Made by a program: the position numbers and the translations under genes. Below, piece after piece: positions 16,363 to 25,883 of a stretch of DNA of 44,544 bases (position 1 is its first letter; each line of letters opens with the position of its first letter). Origin of the DNA: Cyanobium sp. E1_MAG_00006 (GTDB lineage Bacteria > Cyanobacteriota > Cyanobacteriia > PCC-6307 > Cyanobiaceae); the NCBI GenBank assembly GCA_027488975.1, contig JAIYAQ010000033.1:1-44544 (forward strand), given 5' to 3'. The notes below the pieces were generated by a model. The model made no database searches. It saw only the letters and a list, made by a program, of their open reading frames with translations, and was not told the DNA's origin.

Positions 16363-16830
16363 CTAGAGCCGCAGGCCCATGGCGCGGATACCGCCAGGAT
16401 CCACCACGAAGCCCTGGTGGCGCAGGGGTTGGAGCGCCGCCGGCAGGGCGGCCACTGAGATGCTGCAGCCGGGTAGATCGCGGCGCAGCCGTGCCAGAGC
16501 GGTGTGCACCAGCACCAGCAGCAGCTGAGGCTGGCTGGGGTCGGCGGGATCGGCGGCCAGATCCCAGAGATTGGCATTGAGGGCCAGGTCGCTGGTGGCA
16601 CGCACGAAGCCCACCAGGGCACCGGCACCATCGCGCACAGTCAGCTGCCAGGCGCTGCGCTCCAGTGCCCGCTGCAGTCGCTCCAGCGGCCGTGAGGGAT
16701 CCCCGCAAAGCACCAGCAGGCGATCCAGCTCTTCCAGAGGGAGCCGTGCATCACTGGCGAGGCTGTAGCCCTCGGGCAGCGCCGGCGGCTGGGGCTGGGA
16801 GCGGAAGGGAATCAGAAGGGAATCCAGCAC
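16363..16830 (-). CDS. GNAT-family N-acetyltransferase
   Basis: The fold order of GNAT enzymes can be followed: helix and strand with WQLTVRDGAGALVGFVRATS (motifs D/C), then DPSQPQLLLVLVHTALARLR in place of the acetyl-CoA loop and helix, and a C-terminal GFVVDPGGIRAMGLRL. The canonical Q/RxxGxG/A pyrophosphate loop is weak. A GTG start at 16830, 13 bases after the ppc stop, gives 155 residues; an ATG at 16899 would overlap ppc by 56 bases. It is probably the last gene of the trpE-gshA-ppc operon. The substrate is unknown. Confidence 0.75.
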   Translation of the reverse strand: MLDSLLIPFRSQPQPPALPEGYSLASDARLPLEELDRLLVLCGDPSRPLERLQRALERSAWQLTVRDGAGALVGFVRATSDLALNANLWDLAADPADPSQPQLLLVLVHTALARLRRDLPGCSISVAALPAALQPLRHQGFVVDPGGIRAMGLRL

Positions 16831-16843
16831 CGACGGGGCCGCC

Positions 16844-19800
16844 TCAACCTGTATTGCGCATGCCGGCGGCGATGCCATTGATCGTGAGCAGGGCACCACG
16901 CAGCAACTCGCTGCGGCTGTAGGTGCGGCCGTCGTCGCTGGGGGCGGCCTCGCTCATGGGCGGCTGGCGGTTCTGATCGCGCAGGCGCCGCAGCAGAGCC
17001 ACCTGCAGGAAGCCAAGCGGAATGATCGTGCGGTTGCGCAGCTCCACCGACAACTGCAGAGCCGGATCGCCATCGAGCAGACGCTGGTGGCCCGTGATCG
17101 CCAGCACCAGATCGCGGGTGAGCACGAACTCCTCGGCGATGCCAGTGAAGATGCGCTCGAACGCCTCACGGGAATCCGGCCGGCCCAGGGAGCGCACGTA
17201 GTGGTGAGCCAGATCCAGATCCACCTTCGAGAGGGTCATCTCCACCTTGGAGATCAGCATGCGGAAGAAGGGCCAGCGCTGATAGAGCCGCTGGAACAGC
17301 TCCAGCTGGCCGGGATCGGCATCCAGTTCCTGCTGCAGAGCCGCCCCCACCCCGAACCAGCTGGGCAGCAGGAAGCGGCTCTGGGTCCAGCCGAACACCC
17401 AGGGAATGGCCCGCAGGCTGGAGAGGTCCTTGGCGCCGCTCTTGCGGCGCGCAGGACGGCTGGAGATCTGCAGCTTGCTGATCTCCTCGATCGGGGTCAC
17501 CTGCTGGAAGAAGGCCACCAGATCGGGGTTGTCGTGCACCAGGGCGCGGTAGTGGCTGCGGGAGCTGACCGCCAGACGCTCCATCAGCTCGTTCCAGCTG
17601 GGGGTGTCGTCCACATGGCTGGTGACCAGGCTGTTCTGAATCACCGCGGTGGTGACGGTTTCAAGGTTGTAGAGCGCCAGTTCCGGCAGCGAATACTTGG
17701 AGGCGAGCACCTCGCCCTGCTCGGTGATCTTGATGCGGCCGCTGAGGGTGCCGCTGGGCTGGGCCAGGATCGCCTGGTAGGCCGGGCCGCCGCCGCGGCC
17801 CACGGAGCCGCCGCGGCCGTGGAAGATGCGCAGGGCCACATCGTGGCCGGTTGCCAGCTGCTGCAGGGCGATCTGGGCCCTGTGGATCTCCCAGTTGCTG
17901 GAGAGAAAGCCGGAATCCTTGTTGCTGTCGGAATAGCCGAGCATCAGCTCCTGCAGGGGCCGGCCCGTGGGGCTGATGCTGGCGATCAGCTGGCGGTAGA
18001 AGGGCTCACGGAACAGCCGCTCCATCACCGCCGGAGCGGCCTTAAGGTCCTCGACCGTTTCAAACAGCGGCACCACCAGCAGGTCGGAGCGCTGGGCCAG
18101 CGGATCCACCAGCCCCGCCTCCTTGGCGAGCAGCAGCACCTCCAGCAGGTCCGACACCGTGTGACTCATCGAGATCACATAGGTGCGACAGATGCGGCCG
18201 CCGAACTCCTGCTGCAGACGATGCACCATGCGCAGAACATCGAAGGTCTCGGCGGTGGCGGGGCTCCAGCGCACCGCGGAGGGAATCAGGGGGCGGCGGG
18301 TCTGCAGTTCCGCCAGCAGCCACTGCACCCGCTGCTCCTCGTCCATCTCGGCGTAGGGAACCGGCAGCTGCAGGTAGCGGCTCAGCTCATCGAGGGCATC
18401 GCTGTGGCGGGTGCTCTCCTGCCGGATGTCGAGGCTGGCCAGGCAGAAGGCGAAGGCATGCACCTGGGCGATCAGGTTCTGCAGCGGCTCACAGCTCAGC
18501 CCTGTGCTCTGCAGGCTGTCGTTGATCAGCTCGAGATCGGTGCGGAATTCGGTGACCGTGGCGTAGTGCAGCTCCGGGGCCGGCGCCGGCGTCAGGCCGC
18601 CCTGGCCGAAATCCGAAGGCAGCGGGGGATGGCTGTCGCGCGGGGCCTGCCAGCCGGCGGCCGCCAGCTGCTGGTTGCGCTGCTGGGTGAGCCGCAGCCG
18701 CTCCAGCACGTAGCTGATCTTCAGCCGGTAGGGCTCAAGGCGGTAGCGGGCGGCGCGCTCCTCGTAGATCTCGGGGAAGCGCAGCCGGTCCATCTCCAGC
18801 GACTCCAGCAGCGGAGGGCTCACCTGGCTCCACTGCATCGAGATGCTGAGCTGGTCGCGCAGGTCGCCCACGGCGAGGATGTAGCGATCGAGCATCAGCT
18901 GGCGCTGATAGCAGGCGGTGCGCCAGGTGATGTCGGGTGTCACCGAGGGATTGCCATCACGGTCGGAACCCACCCAGGAGCCGAAGGTGCAGAAGGCATC
19001 ATTCGGGGGCACCACATCCGGGTAGTTGGTCGCCAGGGCACTGCGGATGCGCTGGCGCAGCTGGGGCAGGGCACCGAACAGCACCTGCTGGAAGTAGTGC
19101 AGGGCGTAGTCGACCTCATCCAGGACCGAAGGCTTGAACTGGTGCAGTTCATCGGTGCGCCACCACAGGCGGATCTCCTCCTCCAGCTGCTGGCGCAGGC
19201 TGTGGCGCTCCTCAAGCGTGAGCTGGTTGCCCTGCTGCAGCTTCTGGATCAGGGCCGCCACCCGCCGTTGCTTGTGGCGCACGGTGTGGCGCACGATCTC
19301 CGTGGGATGGGCCGTGAACACCAGCCGGATGTCCAGATCCGCCAGCAGCTGCTCGATCCGGGCCGGCGGCACGCCGAGGCTGCGCATGCGCGTGAACAGC
19401 TCACGGAAGGTGGCCGGCTCGGTCTGGCTGGCAAGCGGCGGCAGAAAGGGATCGCTCAGATCCTCGGGATGGTGGGCCCGCAGGCTGGCCAGGTAACTGT
19501 CCTCCTCGATGTGCTGCTCGAGGATGTTGACCAGCTGGAAATACAGGGAGAAGGCCCGCGCCGCGGCGATCGCCTCCGCCAGTTCCATGTCGCGGATCAG
19601 CTGCACGATGGCCGCGGTGGCAGCCTCGGAGGCCGCATCGGGCTCACCACCCTCGATGCAGGCGCTGAGCTCCTTCATCCGCAGCAGCCGTTCCGCCTGC
19701 TGGGGCGGACACTCGCTGCGCAGCACCGTCTGCCAGAGCTCCTCAACCAGCTCCAGGCGCTCGCCCAGCAGGCGGGTGACCCTGGGTTCAGCCGCGGAAA

Positions 19801-19870
19801 CGGGAGCTTCAGTAGCGGCGAGGGTGGGCCCCATGGAGGCGGGCACAGCGGTCGGGCGATCCATGATCAT
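16844..19870 (-). CDS. ppc: Phosphoenolpyruvate carboxylase
   Basis: The 1008-residue enzyme adds bicarbonate to phosphoenolpyruvate to make oxaloacetate, the main anaplerotic step in cyanobacteria. Signatures include the catalytic-His segment [13 protein letters not shown], the [16 protein letters not shown] motif, the [14 protein letters not shown] loop and the conserved C-terminal MRNTG. The start ATG 19870 overlaps the gshA stop (ATGA); an ATG at 19864 is also possible. The length is normal for a cyanobacterial enzyme with an N-terminal extension. It lies third in an operon with trpE and gshA. Confidence 0.98.
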   Translation of the reverse strand: MIMDRPTAVPASMGPTLAATEAPVSAAEPRVTRLLGERLELVEELWQTVLRSECPPQQAERLLRMKELSACIEGGEPDAASEAATAAIVQLIRDMELAEAIAAARAFSLYFQLVNILEQHIEEDSYLASLRAHHPEDLSDPFLPPLASQTEPATFRELFTRMRSLGVPPARIEQLLADLDIRLVFTAHPTEIVRHTVRHKQRRVAALIQKLQQGNQLTLEERHSLRQQLEEEIRLWWRTDELHQFKPSVLDEVDYALHYFQQVLFGALPQLRQRIRSALATNYPDVVPPNDAFCTFGSWVGSDRDGNPSVTPDITWRTACYQRQLMLDRYILAVGDLRDQLSISMQWSQVSPPLLESLEMDRLRFPEIYEERAARYRLEPYRLKISYVLERLRLTQQRNQQLAAAGWQAPRDSHPPLPSDFGQGGLTPAPAPELHYATVTEFRTDLELINDSLQSTGLSCEPLQNLIAQVHAFAFCLASLDIRQESTRHSDALDELSRYLQLPVPYAEMDEEQRVQWLLAELQTRRPLIPSAVRWSPATAETFDVLRMVHRLQQEFGGRICRTYVISMSHTVSDLLEVLLLAKEAGLVDPLAQRSDLLVVPLFETVEDLKAAPAVMERLFREPFYRQLIASISPTGRPLQELMLGYSDSNKDSGFLSSNWEIHRAQIALQQLATGHDVALRIFHGRGGSVGRGGGPAYQAILAQPSGTLSGRIKITEQGEVLASKYSLPELALYNLETVTTAVIQNSLVTSHVDDTPSWNELMERLAVSSRSHYRALVHDNPDLVAFFQQVTPIEEISKLQISSRPARRKSGAKDLSSLRAIPWVFGWTQSRFLLPSWFGVGAALQQELDADPGQLELFQRLYQRWPFFRMLISKVEMTLSKVDLDLAHHYVRSLGRPDSREAFERIFTGIAEEFVLTRDLVLAITGHQRLLDGDPALQLSVELRNRTIIPLGFLQVALLRRLRDQNRQPPMSEAAPSDDGRTYSRSELLRGALLTINGIAAGMRNTG

Positions 19871-21042
19871 CCCAAAGCACCGGGATCGTCTGTCGCAAGG
19901 CCTGCAGTCAGGCCTGCACTCAGGCTCAGCTCTCGCTGCTCCATCGCCAGGGCGCCAGTGGCGATCAGTTCGGCCACCGGGGTGCCGGAACGCTCAGCAG
20001 CCAGCCACTGCATCGCCTGGTTGCCCTCGCGGACCATGGCGCCGAGGGGCTCCAACCAGACCGCCAGACCGAGATCCCGCGCCAGGGGTGCCATGCCCTC
20101 CAGCTCGGCCGTGATCCAGTCGCGGGCGCGCAGGGTGGCGCCGCTGCGCCAGTGGGTGAGCAGGGCATCAAGGCTGCTGCGGGCGGCGGCGCGATCGTTG
20201 GTATCGGACAGCTCTGCCAGGGCTTCAGGGCTGAGCGCACTGGCCTGCAGTGGGTCGTGGGCGGTGGGATCGGCGAGCAGCTGATGCAGCCGCAGCTCCA
20301 CGAAGGCGGTCACCGCCAGCAGCTGCTGCGGATCGGCCAGCAGATCGCAGATGCGGATCTCCAGGCGATTGAGGTTGTGGGGCCGATCGTCACCATTGGG
20401 CCGCACGGAGGTCCAGAGGTGGCGCACGTTCTGCATCGTGCCGCGCTGCAACTGCTGCTCCACCCAGCTGATGTAGTGGGCGTGGCTGAGGAACAGCGGC
20501 ACCTGGGCCGGCGTGATCGGGAACTGCAACCAGCGCTGGGAGTGGGCGCCTGTGACCACACCATCGAGGAAGGGTGAGCAGGCACTCAGGGCCAGCAGCA
20601 GGGAGGCCTCGCAGCGCACCAGCCGGCAGGCCGCGAACAGGGCCTCCATATCCGTCAGGCCGAGATTGATGTGCACGCTGGCGGTGACCACCCGGGTGCC
20701 GTAGGTGGCCTCGATGTAGCCGTGATACGCATTCGTGGGATCGGAGCGCTCGAAGCGGCGGCTGTCGCCGGTGCTCAGGGTGCTGCCGGGCAGCACGGTG
20801 AGGCCGCGCTGGGCCAGCCAGGGACGCAGGCGGCGGCGAGGCTCCAACAGCAGCTCCAGCTGCTCGGCATAGCCCGCGTGCGGCGGGGTTGTGTACTCAA
20901 GGTTGCGGCAATCCGGTTCGGTCACGAACCCAGCCAGAGCTTCAGCGGCCTCAGCGGAGCAACCCACCACCGTGCCATCGGGCCGGCCGGTGTAGAGCTC
21001 AACCTCAAACCCCTTGAGCAGCAAGGGAGCGACCACACTCAT
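19867..21042 (-). CDS. gshA: Glutamate-cysteine ligase, cyanobacterial type
   Basis: It makes gamma-glutamylcysteine, the first step to glutathione. The 391-residue protein is of the short cyanobacterial family, with [12 protein letters not shown] near the start, the RNLEYTTPP segment, and the ASVHINLGL and LEIRICDL segments typical of the glutamate-cysteine ligase core. Its start overlaps the trpE stop by four bases (ATGA), and its stop overlaps the ppc start in the same way, so translation of the three genes is coupled. Confidence 0.93.
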   Translation of the reverse strand: MSVVAPLLLKGFEVELYTGRPDGTVVGCSAEAAEALAGFVTEPDCRNLEYTTPPHAGYAEQLELLLEPRRRLRPWLAQRGLTVLPGSTLSTGDSRRFERSDPTNAYHGYIEATYGTRVVTASVHINLGLTDMEALFAACRLVRCEASLLLALSACSPFLDGVVTGAHSQRWLQFPITPAQVPLFLSHAHYISWVEQQLQRGTMQNVRHLWTSVRPNGDDRPHNLNRLEIRICDLLADPQQLLAVTAFVELRLHQLLADPTAHDPLQASALSPEALAELSDTNDRAAARSSLDALLTHWRSGATLRARDWITAELEGMAPLARDLGLAVWLEPLGAMVREGNQAMQWLAAERSGTPVAELIATGALAMEQRELSLSAGLTAGLATDDPGALG

Positions 21043-22565
21043 GCCAGACAGGCCAGCGCCTTGAGCATGCCACGGGCCTTGTTGAGGGTTTCCTGGTACT
21101 CGGCATCGGGCCGTGAATCGGCCACCACACCGGCGCCGGCCTGAACCTGCACGCGCCAGCGTCCATCACCCGCTGGCAGCACCACCATCGTGCGGATCGT
21201 GATGGCGGTGTTGAGCGCGCCGCTCAGATCCATGGCGCCGTAGACGCCGGAGTAGGGCCCGCGGGCGTCGGGCTCGAGGGCATGGATCAGCTGCATGGCG
21301 CGGATCTTGGGGGCACCGCTGACGGTGCCGGCGGGGAAGGACGCCATCAACAGATCCCAGACATCGCGATCGGCATCCAGCAGCCCCTCCACCTCACTGA
21401 CGATGTGCATCACATGCGAGTACCGCTCGATCACCATCAGCTCGCTCACCCGCACCGTGCCCGGCTGGCAGACGCGGCCGAGGTCGTTGCGACCCAGATC
21501 CACCAGCATCACGTGCTCGGCGCGCTCCTTGGGATCCGCCAGCAGATCCGCCTCAAGGGCCTGGTCCTGCTCCTCGTTGTCACCGCGGGGGCGGGTGCCG
21601 GCGATCGGCCGCAATGAGGCCTTCACCCGGCCGCTGCCATCAGCCAGGGGCTCGGCCTTCACCATCACCTCGGGGCTGGAGCCGATCAGGTACCAGCCGC
21701 CGAAGTTGAAGAAGGCCATGTAGGGCGAGGGATTCACCATCCGCAGGCTGCGGTAGAGCTCGAAGGGCTCGCTGTGCACCTCGGTTTCCAGCCGCTGGCT
21801 GAGCACCAGCTGAAATACATCACCGGCGCGGATGTGTTCCTCCCCAGCACGCACAGACGCCTCGAATTCAGCGCGGCTGCGGTTGCTGCGGGTGGGCAGA
21901 TCGAGGCCGGCCACATCACGCCAGTTGAGCGGAGCCACCCCAGGCGGCAGCGGCTGATGCATCCGCCGCTCGAGAGCATCCAGGCGGGCGACGGCCGCGT
22001 CGTAAGCGGCCTCGGGGTCGACACCGGCCTCAGCCAGATCCACATAGGCCACGGCCGTGATCTGGCGCTTCACCTGATCGAAGGCCAGCAGGCTGTCGGC
22101 GAGCATCCAGCAGCCATCGGGTGGGCCCTGGGGATCGGTGGGATGCACCGGCACGCTGGGCTCGATCCAGCGGATCAGCTCATAGCCCCAGAAGCCGAAC
22201 AGCTGCCCCAGCGGTGGCAGGCCGGGAATGGCGGGGGAGCTGTAGGGGGTGAGGGCGGCGCGCAGCAGGCTGAAGGGATTGCCGCTCAGAGCCTGCGTGC
22301 GGCCATCCCGCCAGGCCTGCTCCGCCTGATCTCCGCGCACGGTGAGGGTCCAGAGCGGATCGCTCACCACGAAGCTCCAGCGGCCGATGCGCTCGCCTCC
22401 CTCCACGCTCTCCAGCAGCACGCCGTGCTCACTGCCGGCTCCCACCTTCAGCCAGGTGGTGAGCGGCGTTTCCAGGTCGGCCGGCCAGGTGCGCCAGATG
22501 GGGATGAAGCTGCTGCCTGCCGCGGCCTGGGCCAGAACGGTGGCGCGATCAGGGGAGGGCATCAC
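21039..22565 (-). CDS. trpE: Anthranilate synthase component I
   Basis: TrpE converts chorismate to anthranilate with ammonia from TrpG, starting tryptophan synthesis. The 508-residue protein has the tryptophan feedback motif LLES (about residue 50) and the chorismate-binding core with LVLSQRLETEVHSEPF, IAGTRPRG, VMLVDLGRNDLGRV and SFPAGTVSGAPKIRAM. No trpG or leader peptide was found nearby. It is first in the operon with gshA and ppc, downstream of the psaD terminator. Confidence 0.96.
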   Translation of the reverse strand: MMPSPDRATVLAQAAAGSSFIPIWRTWPADLETPLTTWLKVGAGSEHGVLLESVEGGERIGRWSFVVSDPLWTLTVRGDQAEQAWRDGRTQALSGNPFSLLRAALTPYSSPAIPGLPPLGQLFGFWGYELIRWIEPSVPVHPTDPQGPPDGCWMLADSLLAFDQVKRQITAVAYVDLAEAGVDPEAAYDAAVARLDALERRMHQPLPPGVAPLNWRDVAGLDLPTRSNRSRAEFEASVRAGEEHIRAGDVFQLVLSQRLETEVHSEPFELYRSLRMVNPSPYMAFFNFGGWYLIGSSPEVMVKAEPLADGSGRVKASLRPIAGTRPRGDNEEQDQALEADLLADPKERAEHVMLVDLGRNDLGRVCQPGTVRVSELMVIERYSHVMHIVSEVEGLLDADRDVWDLLMASFPAGTVSGAPKIRAMQLIHALEPDARGPYSGVYGAMDLSGALNTAITIRTMVVLPAGDGRWRVQVQAGAGVVADSRPDAEYQETLNKARGMLKALACLA

Positions 22566-22579
22566 GGCGATGGACAGGC

Positions 22580-22607
22580 AAAAAAAACGGGGCGCCCGGC
22601 CCCGCCT
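22580..22607 (-). terminator. Terminator of psaD (minus strand)
   Basis: On the minus strand a CGGGGC-CGGGC-GCCCCG hairpin is followed by eight Ts. It lies between the psaD stop and the trpE start and isolates the highly expressed psaD transcript. Confidence 0.85.
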
Positions 22608-22658
22608 TTATAGAGGTTGGCCTGATGACGGCCAGTTGCCGGCATCAGGTTGCAGCGC

Positions 22659-23093
22659 TCAGGAATCGAAGGTGTTGCGGCCGCTGAACTTGATGCTGGA
22701 GGGATTCACGTTCTGGCCGATACGGCGGGCATTGTGGCCAACCATGGCGCGACCTTCATTCACTTTCTCGGGGAAGACACCGTCCTTTGGATGCAGGAAC
22801 TCGGTGTCGCCGCCGGGGAAGATCCGGTAGATCTTGTAGTCCTCGATCCGGGGCTTGAACTTGGTGCGCAGCTGGGTGCCGAGCGCCAGGCACTGCTCCT
22901 TGCGGGCGAAGTACATGATGTTCTCGCCCTCGTTCATATGAGCGGCACCGCCGGTGGGCAGCTCAAACGCCTGAACCTTGGTGCTGGTCCAGGTGATCGC
23001 GTATTTCTCTTCGGTTTCAGCGGCGTTGAGCAGACCGCCCGTGCTGCCGATGTACTTCGGGAGTTGACCGCTCAGTTGCACGCTCGATGCCAT
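22659..23093 (-). CDS. psaD: Photosystem I reaction centre subunit II (PsaD)
   Basis: PsaD sits on the stromal/cytoplasmic side of photosystem I and forms the ferredoxin docking site. The 144-residue product shows the family segments [59 protein letters not shown] and [16 protein letters not shown]. It is a single-gene unit: a terminator follows it and 115 bases separate its start from the next gene. Confidence 0.99.
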   Translation of the reverse strand: MASSVQLSGQLPKYIGSTGGLLNAAETEEKYAITWTSTKVQAFELPTGGAAHMNEGENIMYFARKEQCLALGTQLRTKFKPRIEDYKIYRIFPGGDTEFLHPKDGVFPEKVNEGRAMVGHNARRIGQNVNPSSIKFSGRNTFDS

Positions 23094-23208
23094 GGCTGTT
23101 CCGGAGAGGAGAGTCGGCGGACCGCAGACCGTTTCGCACGGAAGCTAGCACCGTGTTTTGGGGCAGACGGCCGGCTCCGGCGGGGTCTTCACACCCGTCA
23201 ACAAACCG

Positions 23209-24594
23209 CTAACCAGGGGCCACCGGGAAGAAGACCGTGAGATCGTTTCCGGCCCGTTCGGCCAGCCGGCCCCCCAGGCTGTGGAACAGCCGCTGGGTGG
23301 CCTGACGGCTCAGCTGGAGGCTGCCGGTGCCGGGGTTCCAGCTGAGCACCGGACCCACACGCTCGCTGTCCGTGCCGTCACGCTCCGGCTCCGCGTCCGC
23401 CAGGTCGGCGCCACTGGCGCTGAAGCGCAGCTTGAGGCGGGCGCCCGCGGGCTGCAGGCTCAGGCTCACCACACTGCCGCTGGGCAGACCGCGGCTGAAG
23501 CGGTCCACCAGCCCACCAAGCACCGTTTCCAGCCGGGTGGGATCGCTGAGCACCGGCGGCAGGTCGGCGGCGATCCTGAGCTCCAGGCTGAGGCTGCGCC
23601 GCTGCAATTGCTGCTGCCAGGCGGGCTCCAGCAGGCGCAGCAGCTGGGAGAGATCGGTGCGGGCGAGGGTCTGATCGGCCGCCGGCGGCTGACGCTGCAG
23701 CTCCGCCGCCAGAAAGATCAAGCCGAAACGGTCGATCTGCTCGCTGCACTCGCCATCGATCTGCTGCAGCCGCTGGCGCACGAGCTCGGGAAGGTCGACC
23801 CGGCGCAGCAGCGAACGAATCAGGGTGCGAATCGTGGCCAGGGGAGTGCGCACCTCATGGGTGAGCGCCTCAAGCAGGGCCAGCTCGCTGCTGGGGGAAG
23901 CGGGGGAACCGCTGCGGGCCTCGGGTGGGGAGGCGCTGCGGTGCACGAGGGGCTGCAGAGTGACGCTGGGCGCCATGGCCGCCAGGCGCTCCGCAAGAAG
24001 CGGCCAGAAGCGCTGGGCCTGCTGCTCGTCGCTCTGCAGGGGGCCGAGGGCACGAAGCGCCTGGCGCAGTTGTCGACCCTGGGCCGGATCGGCCAGCTGC
24101 AGGCGCTCATCCAGCAGCGCCAGGGCCGCCGAAAGGGTGGTCGGATCGAAGCGCACCAGCAGCTGCCGCTCCTGCACCCCGCCCGCAAGGGCCAGGGCCA
24201 CCTGAACGCGAGGGGTGACCACCAGCAGCAACGGATCGGTGCCATCGGCTTCGTCCAGCGCCAGCCGCGCGAAGCCACCGGCAGCGGCACCTTCAGCAGC
24301 ACCAGCCCCCCCAGCCACACCCGGCAGGCGTGGGGCCGGAGCCGCCAGCAGATCCCCCAGGTCAGGCGGAGCCCACACCCAGCCCTGCAACTGCTGCAGG
24401 AGGGCTGGCTCGTAGAGGGCCGGCAGCGGCGCCGCCAGCCAGACGCCCTGGAGAGGGCGCTGGGGCAGCAGGAAGTCCTCCTGAATCGTGGCGAGCGCCG
24501 CCCACCACTGGCGGCGCACGCTGTCCTCATCGCCGCGGCCGGGGCTCACCCCCTGCGCCAGCCGCCGCCGCAGAGCCTCGAGGCTGGCAGCCAT
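23209..24594 (-). CDS. Histidine-kinase-like protein with degenerate ATP-binding domain
   Basis: The 461-residue protein has an uncharacterised N-terminal region (~1-215), then a kinase dimerisation region with the H-box ALTHEVRTPLATIR (His246) and a C-terminal domain in the position of HATPase_c. That domain is unusual: the N-box Asn is replaced (TVLGGLVDRFSRGLPSG), the DxGxG G1 box is not seen, and only a GTG resembling the G2 box remains (NPGTGSLQLSR). Phosphotransfer from ATP is therefore doubtful. The start overlaps the rodA stop by one base (TGATG), which ties it to the mrp-rodA operon. No membrane segment is seen, so a soluble sensor or scaffold is likely. Confidence 0.8.
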   Translation of the reverse strand: MAASLEALRRRLAQGVSPGRGDEDSVRRQWWAALATIQEDFLLPQRPLQGVWLAAPLPALYEPALLQQLQGWVWAPPDLGDLLAAPAPRLPGVAGGAGAAEGAAAGGFARLALDEADGTDPLLLVVTPRVQVALALAGGVQERQLLVRFDPTTLSAALALLDERLQLADPAQGRQLRQALRALGPLQSDEQQAQRFWPLLAERLAAMAPSVTLQPLVHRSASPPEARSGSPASPSSELALLEALTHEVRTPLATIRTLIRSLLRRVDLPELVRQRLQQIDGECSEQIDRFGLIFLAAELQRQPPAADQTLARTDLSQLLRLLEPAWQQQLQRRSLSLELRIAADLPPVLSDPTRLETVLGGLVDRFSRGLPSGSVVSLSLQPAGARLKLRFSASGADLADAEPERDGTDSERVGPVLSWNPGTGSLQLSRQATQRLFHSLGGRLAERAGNDLTVFFPVAPG

Positions 24595-25883
24595 CACCGG
24601 CGGGTGGGGGCCTGGCTTCCCCTCCGGGCCACCGAGGCACACAGGCCGAGAGCAATGAAGTTCACGAGCATGGCGGAGCGGCCGTAGCTGAGCCAGGGAA
24701 GCGGAATCCCGGTGATCGGCCCCAGGCCGATGGTCATGTTGATGTTCACCACCACCTGGAACATCACCATCGCGCCGATGCCCACCACCACCAGCGACTC
24801 CACATCGCTGCGGGCCCGGCCGGCGATCTGCAGCAGCCGCCAGATCCAGACCACAAAGCCCACCACCACGAGCATCGAGCCGATGAAACCGGTCTCCTCG
24901 CCGAGGGCACTGAAGATGAAATCGGTGTGCTGCTCGGGGATGAAGCGCAGCAGCGTGAGATGCCCCTGCAGCAGTCCCGTGCCGAACCAGCCGCCGGAAC
25001 CGATGCCCACCATGCTCTGCAGCAGGTGATAGCCACCGCCCATCGGGTCCTGATTGGGATCCAGAAACAGGGTGAGGCGAGCCCGCTGGTGAGGCTGCAG
25101 GAAATTGATCCAGAGCCACGGTGCGCCGACGGCGAAGAGCGCCTGGGCGGCCAGCACCACCGCCAGGGCGATGCGCTTCCAGGGCAGGCTCTTCCAGGCC
25201 AGCCAGCCCATGGCCGGGATCCAGCCGATCAGCAACCAGGGCAGCACGCCGGCCACGATCGAGGTGACCACCGGCGACATGAACAGCACCACCCAGGCGC
25301 CGGGCATGCCGGACCAGAACATCATCACCAGCAGCACCGCACCGAACACCAGCGAGCTGCCCAGATCCGGCTGCACGAGCACCAGCAACCAGGGCAGGGC
25401 GATGGTGGCCACCGGTCGGACCAGATCCACCGGCCGCTCCACCGGATGCCGGGAGAGCACATGGGCCAGCAGCAGGATCGCCGCCACCTTGGCGAACTCC
25501 GATGGCTGCACGTTGAAGCCGCCGATGCTGATCCAGCTCTGGGCCCCCAGGGCGCTGACGCCGATGATCCGCACCGCAATCAGGCTGGCCACCATGAGCC
25601 CGTAGATGGGCCACGGCCAGCGGGTGATCCGTTCCACCGGAACCCTGGCCAGCAGCAGGGCCACCACCATGCCGACGGCAGCGGTGATCCAGTGCTGATA
25701 CCAGTCGGCGTAATCGGCCTGGCGCTGGGTGCTGGCAATCAGGAAGCCGGCGATGAAGATCATCGCCAGGGGGATCCACCAGAGCACCTTGTCGACCCCG
25801 GCGAACCAGCCGCGGCGCCGGACCGTCCTCTTGCTGGAAAACAGGCCGGAGCGACGCCGGCCCCAGGGCGCGACCAGCGTCAT
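24594..25883 (-). CDS. rodA: Rod-shape peptidoglycan polymerase RodA (SEDS family)
   Basis: The 429-residue membrane protein has about ten hydrophobic segments and SEDS motifs: GFNVQPSEFAKVAAILLLAH, QPDLGSS, SMVGIGSGGWFGTGL, IPEQHTDFIFSALGEETGFIG and the C-terminal GIPLPWLSYGRSAML. SEDS proteins polymerise lipid II glycan chains together with a class B penicillin-binding protein during elongation. The start overlaps the mrp stop (ATGA). FtsW is the related alternative; the SEFAK and LPWLSYG context fits RodA equally or better. Confidence 0.93.
   Translation of the reverse strand: MTLVAPWGRRRSGLFSSKRTVRRRGWFAGVDKVLWWIPLAMIFIAGFLIASTQRQADYADWYQHWITAAVGMVVALLLARVPVERITRWPWPIYGLMVASLIAVRIIGVSALGAQSWISIGGFNVQPSEFAKVAAILLLAHVLSRHPVERPVDLVRPVATIALPWLLVLVQPDLGSSLVFGAVLLVMMFWSGMPGAWVVLFMSPVVTSIVAGVLPWLLIGWIPAMGWLAWKSLPWKRIALAVVLAAQALFAVGAPWLWINFLQPHQRARLTLFLDPNQDPMGGGYHLLQSMVGIGSGGWFGTGLLQGHLTLLRFIPEQHTDFIFSALGEETGFIGSMLVVVGFVVWIWRLLQIAGRARSDVESLVVVGIGAMVMFQVVVNINMTIGLGPITGIPLPWLSYGRSAMLVNFIALGLCASVARRGSQAPTRR

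Noticed and set aside
17087-20284. Plus-strand open frame of over 1000 codons opposite ppc
   Set aside because: It is an antisense mirror of the ppc and gshA genes in GC-rich DNA; the composition is rich in Gln, Gly, His and Leu and shows no domain.
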